DNA of 59,668 bases from an uncultured Acidobacteriaceae bacterium (GCA_903904755.1 CAIVDV010000004.1:1-59668), one strand, 5' to 3'; shown: positions 16,995-26,439, numbered from the stretch's first letter. Notes: generated from the letters alone by a model not told the origin. Translations and numbers: made by a program.

Positions 16995-19900
16995 ATGCAA
17001 CTCCGCATTTCGCTCCTCTCCCGTTTTGTCGCTGTTGGCGTGGTATCTCTGCTGCCCGGGCTTGCCCATGCAGCCGACCACCACCCCAATCCCCAGGCCG
17101 TGCTGCTCAACAACGCCGGCGTGGCCATGATGAACCAGCAGCAGACCGAGAAAGCTGAAGGCGAATTTGCTGAAGCCGCCAAGCTCGACCCCAGCCTGGA
17201 GCAGGCCGCTCTCAACGACGGCATCGCGCTGCTGGCCCTGCAAAAGCTGCCCCAGGCGCAGGCCACGCTTGAGCGCGCCGCCACCCTGGACCCAGCAGAC
17301 CCACGCCCCTGGTACAACCTCGGCCTCGTGCACCGCGCCGCCAACGAGCTCGAAGACGCCCTCAAGGCATTCGAACAGGCCTCCAAAATCGACCCCACCG
17401 ATGCCGACTCCCTCTACTTCCAGGGCGTTTGCCTGCAGGATCTCAAGCGCCTCGAACCTGCCGTCCTGGTCTTCCAGAAAGCGCTCGCCCAGAATCCCCT
17501 GCACGCCTCCTCGGAGTTTGCCATGGCTCGCGCTCTGCAGCGCTCCGGCAAGGCCGCCGATGCCCACCCGCACTTCCAGCGCTTCCAGCACCTGACTGGC
17601 GCAAAAGTCGCCGCTGCGCTGGGCCTGGCTTACGGCGAACAGGGCCGCTACTCCATGGCTGTCCCCTACCAGGCCACCGCAACTGCCCGACCCACCGCCA
17701 TCCCCGTCCACTTCACGCTGGAGCGTGTTCTGCCCGCCAGCCTCACGCCCCTTGAACCCCTCAAGACCTGGGCCGCCAGCCCCCACACCGGCGGCGCCTG
17801 CATCCTTGACGTGGACGGCGACGGCATACCCGACCTGCTCCTGATGGGCTCCGGTGACCAGGCTATCCACGTCCTCCGCAACAAGGGCACCGGCAGCTTT
17901 GAAGAGCTACCTGCCGAGCCCCTCGGCCTTAAACTCAGCGGCCACGGCGTCTCCTGCGCCGTTGGAGACATTGACGCGGACGGCCTCAACGACCTCGCCG
18001 TTGCCACTGACGACCAACTGCTCCTCTACAAAAACCTCGGTAAGGGCCACTTCGAAAACATCACGGAAAAGGCCGGCATCAAGCACCTCAACCATGCCCA
18101 GGGCATCACCTTCCTCGACTACGACCACGACGGGGACCTTGACCTGCTCGTCACCGGCAGCCCGCTTGCCGAAGGCGGCAACGCCACCATCCTGTGGCGC
18201 AACAACGGCAACAAGACCTTCACTGAGGTCACTGACGCCACCGGCCTCGGCGGCCACGGCCAGACCCGCGCCGCCATCCTCTCGGACGTCAACAACGACC
18301 GCGCCGTGGACATCGTCGTCACCGGCGACGGCCCCTCGCCCACCGTCTACATCAACCCCAGGGAAGGGAAGTACCCTGCCGTGCCCCTCTACGGGCCGGA
18401 AAGCCCAGCCAAACTCGGCACCACTCTCGGCGTCTCCGTCCTCGACTTCAACAAAGATGGCTGGATGGATCTCGCCGTCACCCACGACTCCGCCCCCGGC
18501 CTCACCCTCTGGCGCAACCACGAGGGCAAAGGCTTTGAGCGCGTCCCCCTGCCCATGGACGGCGTAAAGCGCGCCTGGGGCCTGACCGCACTCGACTACG
18601 ACAACGATGGCTGGATCGACCTGGCCGTCCTGGTCGAAACCGCCAGGGGCGCGGCAGTTCGCATCCTGCGCAATCGCGGCGACGGCAGCTTCGAGGATGT
18701 CAGCCACGCCCTCGGTCTCGACAAAATCGCCCTCGCCAGCCCTCGCGGCCTCATCGGCATGGATGTTGACGGCGACGGTGCAGCCGACCTGCTCATCACC
18801 CAGGCCACCGCGAATCCTGTCTGGCTCAAGAACCACGGCGGCGCTGCCAACCACTCCGTTCGCCTCCGCTTCACCGGCTTTGCCGACAACAAAACTGCCA
18901 TCGGCGCAAAAATCGAGCTCGTCTCTGCCGACAACTGGCAGAAGTGGGAACTCCCCGGCGCCAGCGGCTACCTCACCCAGGGCCCGCAGGAAATCGTCGC
19001 CGGCCTCGGCCAAACTCCCTTCGCCGACATGGTTCGCATGCTCTGGCCCACCGGCGTTCCCCAGGACGAAGTCGATGTTCCCCACACCGCGGTCGTCGCC
19101 TACACTGAGGCCGATCGCCGCGGCAGCTCCTGCCCGGTCCTTTTCGCCTGGGATGGCCACCGCTACCGCCTCGTCACTGACACCATCGGCGCAGCCGTCG
19201 TCGGCCACTGGTTCACCCCCGCCCGCCGCAACATCCCCCGTCCTGAGGAGTGGATCAAGGTCGATGGTGACGCCCTGGCACCGGTCGACGGCCGCCTCAG
19301 CCTCCGCTTTACCGAACCCATGGAGGAGGTCAACTATATTGACCAGCTCCGCCTCGTCGCCGTTGACCACCCCGCCGGCACGCAGGTCTACCCCGACGAG
19401 CGCTTCCTCGACGACCCGCCATTCCCCACTGGCAAGCTGATTGTTTCGGCCGCCGCCCGCCCCGTGGCTGCCGCATGGGACGACCACGGCCGCGATGTCT
19501 CCGCCGCCCTGGCCACAGCCGACCACAACTTCGTCTCGGATTTCACAAAAGCCCCCTACGACGGCTTCGCCAACACCCACGCCCTCACCCTCGACCTTGG
19601 CCCAATCCAGCCCGCCAACCCCCTGCGCCTGCTGCTCACCGGCTACGTGGAGTACTTCAGCGCCAGCTCGCTCTATGGCGCATGGCAGGCCGGCATCGCG
19701 CCCATCTCCCCCTATGTAGAAGCCCAGCTTCCTGACGGCAGCTGGCAGCGATTGGGCAAAGAGATGGGTTTCCCCGCCGGCCTCCAGCGCACCATCGTCG
19801 TTGACCTTACAGGCAAGCTGCCCGCAGGCTCGCAGCGCGTTCGCATCGTCAGCAATCTGCAGATCTACTGGGACCAGGTCCTCGTCGACAACGGCCCTGA

Positions 19901-20495
19901 CAGTACCGCCTCTGCCCGCCAAACTGAGGTTCCCATGGACCGCGCTACCATGCGCTTCCACGGCTATCCCCGCCAAATCGATGGCGTCAGCCCCGGCGAC
20001 CTCAACTACAACTACGACGAGGTCTCCCTTACCGGCCCCTTTCAGCGGCAGCGCGGCAATTACACCCGCTTTGGCGACGTCACCCCGCTCGTCTCCGGCG
20101 TCGACAATCGCTTCGCCATCTTCGGCAGCGGCGAGGAAATCGGCACCGAGTTCGACGCCCGCGCCCTGCCCACGCTGCCCACCGGCTACACCCGCGACTA
20201 CTTCTTCTACGCCAACGGCTACGTCAAGGACATGGATTACTACGACGCCTCGCCGTTTACCGTCTCGCAACTGCCTTTCCACGGCATGAGCGCCTACCCC
20301 TACCCGGCGTCCGAAAGCTACCCCGAGGACGACCAGGCCCTCGACTACCAGCTCAACTGGAATGACCGCTACGACCAGGGCCAGCCAAACCACAGCTTCC
20401 GCTTCAACTACCAGCCCCGGCCCTCCACCCCTGCTGATACCGCTCCGCCCACTGCCCCTCCGGCACCCGCGGGCGGCACCGGAGCCAGCCGGTGA
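16995..20495 (+). CDS. Exported TPR + FG-GAP/VCBS + ASPIC/UnbV protein
   Basis: 1166 residues from the ATG at 16995, which gives a clean signal peptide ending LAHA|AD near residue 27. Residues about 35-205 form TPR repeats (34-residue period with Pro-containing ends such as DPADPRPWYNLGLVH). About 250-600 are FG-GAP/VCBS repeats with many calcium-type loops (DVDGDGIPDLL, DYDHDGDLDLL, DYDNDGWIDLA). About 625-690 resemble the ASPIC/UnbV domain, and the rest is a large beta-rich region ending in a Pro/Ala tail. Such proteins are periplasmic or surface-bound and common in Acidobacteria; role unknown. The last 4 nt overlap the amidase start. Confidence 0.85.
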   Translation: MQLRISLLSRFVAVGVVSLLPGLAHAADHHPNPQAVLLNNAGVAMMNQQQTEKAEGEFAEAAKLDPSLEQAALNDGIALLALQKLPQAQATLERAATLDPADPRPWYNLGLVHRAANELEDALKAFEQASKIDPTDADSLYFQGVCLQDLKRLEPAVLVFQKALAQNPLHASSEFAMARALQRSGKAADAHPHFQRFQHLTGAKVAAALGLAYGEQGRYSMAVPYQATATARPTAIPVHFTLERVLPASLTPLEPLKTWAASPHTGGACILDVDGDGIPDLLLMGSGDQAIHVLRNKGTGSFEELPAEPLGLKLSGHGVSCAVGDIDADGLNDLAVATDDQLLLYKNLGKGHFENITEKAGIKHLNHAQGITFLDYDHDGDLDLLVTGSPLAEGGNATILWRNNGNKTFTEVTDATGLGGHGQTRAAILSDVNNDRAVDIVVTGDGPSPTVYINPREGKYPAVPLYGPESPAKLGTTLGVSVLDFNKDGWMDLAVTHDSAPGLTLWRNHEGKGFERVPLPMDGVKRAWGLTALDYDNDGWIDLAVLVETARGAAVRILRNRGDGSFEDVSHALGLDKIALASPRGLIGMDVDGDGAADLLITQATANPVWLKNHGGAANHSVRLRFTGFADNKTAIGAKIELVSADNWQKWELPGASGYLTQGPQEIVAGLGQTPFADMVRMLWPTGVPQDEVDVPHTAVVAYTEADRRGSSCPVLFAWDGHRYRLVTDTIGAAVVGHWFTPARRNIPRPEEWIKVDGDALAPVDGRLSLRFTEPMEEVNYIDQLRLVAVDHPAGTQVYPDERFLDDPPFPTGKLIVSAAARPVAAAWDDHGRDVSAALATADHNFVSDFTKAPYDGFANTHALTLDLGPIQPANPLRLLLTGYVEYFSASSLYGAWQAGIAPISPYVEAQLPDGSWQRLGKEMGFPAGLQRTIVVDLTGKLPAGSQRVRIVSNLQIYWDQVLVDNGPDSTASARQTEVPMDRATMRFHGYPRQIDGVSPGDLNYNYDEVSLTGPFQRQRGNYTRFGDVTPLVSGVDNRFAIFGSGEEIGTEFDARALPTLPTGYTRDYFFYANGYVKDMDYYDASPFTVSQLPFHGMSAYPYPASESYPEDDQALDYQLNWNDRYDQGQPNHSFRFNYQPRPSTPADTAPPTAPPAPAGGTGASR

Positions 20496-21898
20496 GCCAG
20501 CTCGTCCTCCACTCCGCCAGCCATCAGCTTCAACTCCTGCGCTCCGGCGAGCTCTCCATTCCCGAGCTCGCCGAGGCCTACATCACCCAAATCGAGCGGC
20601 TCAACCCCATCCTCAACGCCATCACGGACTTCGACCCTGACCAAGTCCGTGCGCAGGCCCGCACCCTGGCCGCGCAGAAGAGCCCCAAAGGCACCCTCCA
20701 CGGGCTCCCCGTCACCATCAAATCCTCCATCTCCACCGCCGGCTACCGCTGCGAAATCGGCAGCACCCTCAATCGCGGCAGCATCCCCACGGAAGATGCC
20801 CCCGTCGTTGCCCGCCTCCGCGCCGCCGGCGCGCTCATCCTGGGCACCACCAACTGCCCGGAATTCCTGATGGCGTACGAAACCGCGAACCTGCTGCACG
20901 GCGCAACCCACAACCCCTGGGATTTGACCCGCTCCCCCGGCGGCTCCTCGGGTGGCGAGTCCGCAGCCATCGCGGCAGGTCTTTCCGCCGGCGGCCTCGG
21001 GTCAGACAGTGGCGGCTCCGTCCGCCTGCCGGCTCACTTCACCGGAATCTGCTCGCTCAAGCCCACTCCTGGCCGCGTTCCCGGGCGCGGACACCTGCCC
21101 CCCTGCATCGGCCCGTTTTCCACACTCGGCGCAATCGGCCCCATGGCACGAACCATCGCAGACGTAACCCTGCTGTACGACGCCATCTCCGGCCCCGACT
21201 CCCAGGACCACTCCGGCTACCCCATCCCCCTGCACCACCCCACCCCCACCGAACTGCGCCAGCAAACCATTGGCTATTTTGAGGATGACGACCTCGTCCC
21301 CGTCACCCCGGAAACTCGCAAAGCCGTGCGAGACGCCGCCGACTGCCTCCGCGCCCTCGGCTTCCGCGTCGAGCCCTTCCGCCCCAAGGCCCTCGAACCC
21401 CTCCGCAAGCTGTGGTGGACCTTCTTTGTCCAGTGCGGAGCCATGTTCTACCAGCCCACCATCCAGGGCCGCGAATCGGAACTCAGCCCCATCTTCGCCG
21501 AGTTCCTGCATATCGCGCGCGACTCCGGCCCGCTCACCGCAGACTCGCTGCTCACCGCCTGGGCCCAGCTCGATCTCGTCCGCAGCCAGATGCTCGCCGA
21601 GATGGAGCAGTATCCCATCCTTCTCTGCCCCGTCGCCAGCCTCCCAGCCTTCCGCCCCGGCGAGCGCACCTGGGCCATCGAAGGCCGCAGCGTCGCCTAC
21701 CTCGACGCCGTCCGCCATACCCAGTGGTTCAACACTCTCGCCGCGCCCGCCGCCGTGGTTCCCGTGGGCCGCTCGCCTGAGGGGCTGCCCATCGGCGTCC
21801 AGGTGGCCGCCCGCCCCTTTATGGATGAATACGCGCTTGGCATCGTCGGCTGGCTCGACCAGGCCTTCGGCTACCAGCCGCCCCCCATGGCCCTGTAA
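20492..21898 (+). CDS. Amidase-signature family hydrolase
   Basis: 468 residues. The Ser-cisSer-Lys triad region is present: Lys in HGLPVTIKSS (about 76), cis-Ser in SPGGSSGGES (about 151) and nucleophile Ser in GSDSGGSVRLPA (about 175). It hydrolyses amide bonds; the substrate is unknown, and the absence of gatB/gatC makes a GatA role unlikely. It starts at GTG 20492 in a 4-nt GTGA overlap with the preceding gene, so translation is coupled. There is no signal peptide, so it is cytoplasmic. Confidence 0.88.
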   Translation: MSQLVLHSASHQLQLLRSGELSIPELAEAYITQIERLNPILNAITDFDPDQVRAQARTLAAQKSPKGTLHGLPVTIKSSISTAGYRCEIGSTLNRGSIPTEDAPVVARLRAAGALILGTTNCPEFLMAYETANLLHGATHNPWDLTRSPGGSSGGESAAIAAGLSAGGLGSDSGGSVRLPAHFTGICSLKPTPGRVPGRGHLPPCIGPFSTLGAIGPMARTIADVTLLYDAISGPDSQDHSGYPIPLHHPTPTELRQQTIGYFEDDDLVPVTPETRKAVRDAADCLRALGFRVEPFRPKALEPLRKLWWTFFVQCGAMFYQPTIQGRESELSPIFAEFLHIARDSGPLTADSLLTAWAQLDLVRSQMLAEMEQYPILLCPVASLPAFRPGERTWAIEGRSVAYLDAVRHTQWFNTLAAPAAVVPVGRSPEGLPIGVQVAARPFMDEYALGIVGWLDQAFGYQPPPMAL

Positions 21899-21973
21899 AC
21901 ATGCGCTTTCAGAATTAGAAATTGCTAAGGCCTTTCGCCTCTCGCAGATACACCACACACATCTCTCTTCATC

Positions 21974-21997
21974 GAACCCCACTGTTTGCAGGGGTTC
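21974..21997 (+). terminator. Hairpin between the amidase gene and the hya promoter
   Basis: Seven-bp stem GAACCCC/GGGGTTC (extendable over a bulge) with a 10-nt loop, without a T-tract on either strand. It may insulate hya from the upstream gene. The rest of 21899-22161 holds the CRP-like site and promoter sequence only. Confidence 0.35.
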
Positions 21998-22023
21998 AAG
22001 CGATTGAACGTTGCACATCCTAT

Positions 22024-22039
22024 CGTGATATAGCTCACA
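22024..22039 (+). promoter_or_regulatory. CRP/FNR-family binding site upstream of hya
   Basis: CGTGA-TATAGC-TCACA matches TGTGA-N6-TCACA with one mismatch. TACCTT at 22062-22067 is a weak -10 placed so that the palindrome centre is about 42 bp before the predicted start. hyaA begins at 22162, leaving a leader of about 90 nt. Confidence 0.55.
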
Positions 22040-22161
22040 TCCGGTCGTATTCGACCTGTCCTACCTTCGCTTGGAATTTTCACAGCCATCTCCGGCTTAC
22101 GCAGAATCCTGCCAGGCCGATTCAAGATTTGGCATGTGTCCAGGTATCACGTGAGGTGGGC

Positions 22162-23259
22162 ATGGGCGATTCTACGCAATCCATTTGGCAATCAATGCAG
22201 GCAAAGGGCTACAGCCGGCGCGACTTCTTGCAGTTCTGCGGCGCCGCGGCAGCCATGGCGGGGTTGGAGAGGTCTGCCGTCGGGCAGGTCGTTTCCGCCT
22301 TTGATGTGAAATCCAAACCAGCAGTTGTGTGGCTCCATTTCCAGGAGTGCACCTGTTGCAGCGAGTCCTTTATCCGCGCGTCGCACCCCATCGTGGCCGA
22401 CGTTCTGCTGGATGTTCTCTCCCTGAACTACACTGAGACGCTGCAGGCGGCCTCCGGCTTCCAGGCAGAAAAATGCCTCACCGACACCATCAAGAACAAC
22501 AAGGGCAAGTACGTTCTTCTGGTTGAGGGCGCGGTGCCGCTCAATGATGACGGCGTCTACTGCATGATCGGTGGCAAGACCGCCGAATCCATTCTGCAGG
22601 AAGTTGCCAAGGATGCCGCGGCGGTTATCGCCTGGGGAAGCTGCGCTTCCAACGGATGCGTCCAGGCCGCCAAGCCGAATCCGACCGGCGCCACCCCCAT
22701 CAGCAAGCTCATCAGCCAGCCGGTCATCAACGTGCCCGGATGCCCGCCGATTGCCGACGTCATGATGGCTGTCGTTACCCATCTCGTCGTGCTGGGCCAA
22801 CTGCCCGCGCTCGACAATCTCGGCCGCCCCAAGGAGTTCTACTCCCGCCGCGTCCACGACACCTGCTACCGCCGCGCCAACTACGACGCCGGCCTCTTCG
22901 TCGAGAGCTTTGACGATGAGAACGCGCGCAAGGGCTATTGCCTGTACAAGGTCGGCTGCAAGGGCCCCGTCACCTACAACGCATGCTCGGTTGTGAAGTG
23001 GAACGAGGGCACCAGCTATCCCATCCAGTCTGGTCACGGCTGCATCGGCTGCTCAGAAGCCGGCTTCTGGGACAACGGCCCGCTCTACCAGCATCTGCCG
23101 TCCTTCCCGGGCTTCGGCATTGAGAGCACGGCTGACACCGTCGGAACTGCCGTTGGACTGGCGACCATCGCCGGTGTAGCCGCACACGCAGTCGTCACCA
23201 ACGTTCGCAAGCACAAGGTCATCGCCGAAGTGCACGCTGACGACCAGCCCGAAATCTAG
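22162..23259 (+). CDS. hyaA: [NiFe] uptake hydrogenase small subunit, O2-tolerant type
   Basis: 365 residues. A Tat signal, SRRDFLQFCG (about 18-27), is followed by the Fe-S domain. The proximal-cluster region is ECTCCSES (Cys63, 65, 66), then GSCASNGC (Cys161, 166) and VPGCPP (Cys194). The two extra cysteines (65 and 166) correspond to Cys19 and Cys120 of E. coli Hyd-1, which build the O2-protective [4Fe-3S] cluster. Medial and distal ligands lie in HDTC, GYC, GCK and GCIGC segments. A C-terminal membrane helix (about 320-340) anchors the protein on the periplasmic side. The ATG at 22162 follows GAGGTGGG. Upstream in-frame codons cross the promoter and lack a signal. Confidence 0.95.
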   Translation: MGDSTQSIWQSMQAKGYSRRDFLQFCGAAAAMAGLERSAVGQVVSAFDVKSKPAVVWLHFQECTCCSESFIRASHPIVADVLLDVLSLNYTETLQAASGFQAEKCLTDTIKNNKGKYVLLVEGAVPLNDDGVYCMIGGKTAESILQEVAKDAAAVIAWGSCASNGCVQAAKPNPTGATPISKLISQPVINVPGCPPIADVMMAVVTHLVVLGQLPALDNLGRPKEFYSRRVHDTCYRRANYDAGLFVESFDDENARKGYCLYKVGCKGPVTYNACSVVKWNEGTSYPIQSGHGCIGCSEAGFWDNGPLYQHLPSFPGFGIESTADTVGTAVGLATIAGVAAHAVVTNVRKHKVIAEVHADDQPEI

Positions 23260-23288
23260 GCGCAGGCAACAGAGAGGATTTTGTCATT

Positions 23289-25004
23289 ATGGCAACCAGA
23301 ATTGTAGTTGACCCGGTAACTCGAATCGAAGGCCACCTGCGCATTGAAGCCACGGTGGAGAACGGAAAGATCACTGACGCATGGAGCGCAGGCACCATGG
23401 TGCGCGGCCTGGAGAAGATCCTCCAGGGCCGTGACCCCCGTGATGCCTGGGCAATCACCGAGCGCGTCTGCGGCGTTTGTACCAGCATCCACGCGCTGGC
23501 CAGCGTCCGCGCTGTCGAAGATGCCCTTTCCATCACCGTTCCGCACACTGCGGAACTCATCCGCAACATCATGCAGACCACGCAGTATGTTCACGATCAC
23601 GTGGTTCACTTCTATCACCTGCACGCTCTCGACTGGGTTGACATCGTCAACGCGCTCAAGGCCGATCCGGTCAAGACCGCCGCGCTCGCGCAGTCGCTCT
23701 CCAAGTGGGATAAGAACACCCCGGCCTACTTCACCGAAGTGCAGAACAAGATCAAGCAGTTTGCCGCCAGCGGCCTGGGCATCTTTGCCAACGGCTACTG
23801 GGGTCACCCCGCTTACAAGCTTCCGCCGGAAGCCAACCTGCTCGCCGTGGCCCACTACCTCGACGCGCTGGAGTGGCAGAAGGAAATCGTCAAGATTCAT
23901 GCCATCTTCGGCGGCAAGAATCCTCACCCGAACTTCCTCGTCGGCGGCGTACCTTGCTCCATCAACACTGAGGAAGTCAACGCCATCAACATGGAGCGCC
24001 TCAACCTGGTCAAGAAGCTCATCGACCAGGCCGACGAGTTCGTCCATCAGGTCTATCTGCCCGATCTGCTCGCAGTCGCCAGCTTCTACAAGGACTGGGC
24101 CGGCATCGGCGGCGGCTTGAGCAACTATCTCAGCTACGGCGAGTTCCCGACCCAGGGCTACGGCAATCCTGACAAGTTCAAGTTTGCCCGCGGCGTGGTG
24201 TTGAACCGCGACCTCTCCACCGTTCACCCCGTCAACCCGCGTGACTCGCAGGAAATCAAGGAATACATCGCGCACTCCTGGTACGAGTACAAGGGCGGCA
24301 ACGTCGACGGCCTGCATCCCTGGGCCGGCGAAACCGACATCAAGTACTCCGGCCCCAAGCCTCCCTTCACCACGCTCGAAGGCTACGAGAAGTACTCCTT
24401 CCTCAAGACTCCGCGCTGGAAGGAGCAGGCCATGGAAGTCGGTCCGCTCTCCCGCATGATTGTCAGCTATGCCGCCGGCCACACCGACGTGCAGGAACTG
24501 GTGAAGGATACCCTCGGCAAGCTCGGCGCACCGGTCGGCGCGCTCTTCAGCACCCTCGGCCGCACTGCGGCTCGCGGTCTGGATGCCAAGCTGGCCATGG
24601 ACTGGCTCAAGGAGTTCTTCGCCGAACTCATGGAGCGGGTCAAGGTTCGTGAGGTCTCCACCTTCAACAACGAGCGTTGGGAACCCAAGACCTGGCCCAA
24701 GGACGCTGAAGGCGTCGGCCTGGTGGAGGCACCCCGTGGTGCTCTCGCGCACTGGATCAAGATCCACGACGGAAAAATCGACAACTACCAGTTGGTGGTG
24801 CCGACCACGTGGAATGGTTCACCCCGCGATGGCAAGCAGCAGCGCAGCTCCTTCGAGGCGTCGCTCATCGGTACCCCGGTGGCAAACATCGAACAGCCCG
24901 TTGAAATCCTGCGCACCATCCACTCCTTCGATCCATGCCTGGCCTGCGCTGTCCATCTGTATGACTCCGAAGGCCGCCACATCCATCGCGTCACCTTTGA
25001 GTAA
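23289..25004 (+). CDS. hyaB: [NiFe] uptake hydrogenase large subunit
   Basis: 571 residues. The N-terminal nickel motif RVCGVC (Cys61, Cys64) and the C-terminal DPCLACAVH (Cys550, Cys553, His556) supply the four Ni/Fe cysteine ligands. Fifteen residues follow His556 and are expected to be removed by the maturation protease. TRIEGHLRIE near the start carries the proton-path Glu. It splits H2 at the periplasmic face together with HyaA and is exported with it by Tat. The ATG at 23289 lies 29 nt after hyaA. Confidence 0.96.
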   Translation: MATRIVVDPVTRIEGHLRIEATVENGKITDAWSAGTMVRGLEKILQGRDPRDAWAITERVCGVCTSIHALASVRAVEDALSITVPHTAELIRNIMQTTQYVHDHVVHFYHLHALDWVDIVNALKADPVKTAALAQSLSKWDKNTPAYFTEVQNKIKQFAASGLGIFANGYWGHPAYKLPPEANLLAVAHYLDALEWQKEIVKIHAIFGGKNPHPNFLVGGVPCSINTEEVNAINMERLNLVKKLIDQADEFVHQVYLPDLLAVASFYKDWAGIGGGLSNYLSYGEFPTQGYGNPDKFKFARGVVLNRDLSTVHPVNPRDSQEIKEYIAHSWYEYKGGNVDGLHPWAGETDIKYSGPKPPFTTLEGYEKYSFLKTPRWKEQAMEVGPLSRMIVSYAAGHTDVQELVKDTLGKLGAPVGALFSTLGRTAARGLDAKLAMDWLKEFFAELMERVKVREVSTFNNERWEPKTWPKDAEGVGLVEAPRGALAHWIKIHDGKIDNYQLVVPTTWNGSPRDGKQQRSSFEASLIGTPVANIEQPVEILRTIHSFDPCLACAVHLYDSEGRHIHRVTFE

Positions 25005-25024
25005 ACCGGGAAGGAGCGACCATC

Positions 25025-25744
25025 GTGAAAGCAAATGCTGTTAGCGCGGGGCCGGCACCGGCCCCCGGTCACCCGGTCGATTACCGGCGTATCTATGTGT
25101 GGGAGCTGCCCGTGCGGCTCTACCACGGGATCAACGCCGTTTGTCTGGTGGGTTTGATTATCACCGGGTATCTCATCGGGGCACCCATCCGCCCCTTCTA
25201 CGCGGCTGAGGCCTACCAGCTCTACTGGTTTGGCGGCGTCCGCTTCGTCCACTTCATCTGCGCATTCTTCTACGTCTTCAACTTCGCCTTCCGCATCTAC
25301 TGGGGCTTTGTTGGAAACAAGTACGCAGACTGGAAGAACTTTTTCCCAATCACACGGCGGCAACGGCAGGAAATCGTCGATGTGGTCAAAGCCGATGTTC
25401 TGCAGGTCAAGCTCCACGGGCCCATCTCTGCAGGGCACAACTCCCTGGCCGCATTCATCTATTTCTTCACCTTCCTGGCCTTCCTGGTGCAGGCCATCAC
25501 CGGCTTTGCGCTCTACTCCTCCATGAGCAGCAGTTGGCTGCCACGCATGTTCACCTGGATCGTCCCCATCATGGGCGGCGAAATGGGCGTCCGGTACTGG
25601 CACCATCTGTTTATGTGGTTCTTCGTCACCTTTATCATCGTGCATGTGTACCTGTCCTTCTATCATGACTACATTGAAGGACGCGGTACCATCTCTTCCA
25701 TCGTCGGTGGATGGAAGTTTGAACGGGAGAAGAGCGATCAGTAA
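25025..25744 (+). CDS. hyaC: Ni/Fe-hydrogenase b-type cytochrome subunit
   Basis: 239 residues with four membrane helices. Candidate heme-b His are in VRLYHGINAV (helix 1), RFVHFICAFF (helix 2) and YWHHLFMWFF / IIVHVYLSFYHD (helix 4), and GPISAGHNSLA is typical of HyaC. It passes electrons from HyaA to the quinone pool. The start is GTG 25025 with GGAGCG about 8 nt upstream. It overlaps the protease gene at its 3' end. Confidence 0.94.
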   Translation: MKANAVSAGPAPAPGHPVDYRRIYVWELPVRLYHGINAVCLVGLIITGYLIGAPIRPFYAAEAYQLYWFGGVRFVHFICAFFYVFNFAFRIYWGFVGNKYADWKNFFPITRRQRQEIVDVVKADVLQVKLHGPISAGHNSLAAFIYFFTFLAFLVQAITGFALYSSMSSSWLPRMFTWIVPIMGGEMGVRYWHHLFMWFFVTFIIVHVYLSFYHDYIEGRGTISSIVGGWKFEREKSDQ

Positions 25745-26195
25745 CCACGAAAAAACCCTGGTCCTGGGCCTCGGCAATGAACTGATGAGTGATGAGGGAG
25801 TCGGCGTACACGTGGTACGCCGGCTCGCTCAGCAGCAGTTGCCGGAGAACGTAGAGTGCCTCGATGGCGGAACCGGCGGGTTCGTTCTGCTGGAACCACT
25901 GCAGTTGGCGGCGCGCATCATCATGATTGATGCCTCGGCCGACAACAACCCCATCGGCACCGTCACCCGCACCACCCCACGATTTTCTCGCGACTACCCG
26001 CCCACCCTGACCGCCCATGACGTGGGAATCAAGGACCTGCTGGATGTCTTCCACCTCCTCGGTGGCGAGCGCGAAGTCACCCTGTACGCCATCACCATCG
26101 ACCCCCAGCAGCCCATCCTGATGGAGATGTCCCGCGAAATCGCCAAGGCCGCCGATGAGGCTGTCGAACGGATTCTGGCCGAATTGCGCGCCTGA
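25719..26195 (+). CDS. hyaD: Hydrogenase maturation endopeptidase (HyaD/HycI family)
   Basis: About 158 residues. The core TLVLGLGNELMSDEGVGVHV holds the nickel-sensing Glu/Asp of the M52 peptidase family, with later DGGTGG, IDASADN and LTAHDVG segments carrying the other Asp and His. It removes the C-terminal tail of HyaB after Ni insertion. The start is uncertain. No ATG lies close to the conserved part; in-frame GTG (25707) and TTG (25719) lie inside hyaC, and an ATC at 25737 has the best-placed GGGAGA. TTG is used here. The gene overlaps hyaC by at least 8 nt, implying translational coupling. It ends just before a strong hairpin. Confidence 0.88.
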   Translation: MNGRRAISNHEKTLVLGLGNELMSDEGVGVHVVRRLAQQQLPENVECLDGGTGGFVLLEPLQLAARIIMIDASADNNPIGTVTRTTPRFSRDYPPTLTAHDVGIKDLLDVFHLLGGEREVTLYAITIDPQQPILMEMSREIAKAADEAVERILAELRA

Positions 26196-26208
26196 AGATT
26201 CCAACCCA

Positions 26209-26243
26209 GGACGCCGCATCCCGCGCGGCGTCCAGCTTTCTTC
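26209..26243 (+). terminator. Terminator of the hya operon
   Basis: Perfect 9-bp stem GGACGCCGC/GCGGCGTCC with a 7-nt loop, followed by a pyrimidine/T-rich stretch (AGCTTTCTTCC), 14 nt after the hyaD stop. The remaining sequence to 26439 is the hppA leader. Confidence 0.75.
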
Positions 26244-26439
26244 CTCCCTCCTCACACGATTCCCGCAGAAAATCACAAAAACCTCTGGCCTATTCTGAAA
26301 CCGCTGTGGTTAACTTCTCCGTTGCGTGTTCACGGTCACATCCGGACCCCGGGGAGCCATGCTAGGTTTCCCGTGATTGGATTCCGGCCATTGCGGCTTA
26401 CGTGTAAACGCGACTGGAATCCGGGAGGGGAAAAACACA

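Noticed and set aside
17907-20393. Very long antisense frame (about 828 codons) opposite the TPR/FG-GAP gene
   Set aside because: Low-complexity Val/Gly/Ala-rich product from the complement of a GC-rich gene; no start signal or motif. Similar shadows at 1036-2430, 45755-47359 and 26647-28338 were dropped for the same reason.
20492-21898. GatA subunit of the tRNA amidotransferase
   Set aside because: No gatB or gatC is nearby and the gene is coupled to an exported TPR/FG-GAP protein instead.
22162-25004. High-affinity group 1h/5 hydrogenase
   Set aside because: The adjacent HyaC cytochrome b, the six-cysteine proximal motif and the general HyaB sequence better fit the 1d-type respiratory enzymes; only a phylogeny would settle it.
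26325-26340. CGTGT-TCACGG-TCACA upstream of hppA as a sixth CRP-type site
   Set aside because: The first half-site does not match TGTGA well enough; geometry to a -10 is acceptable but not sufficient.
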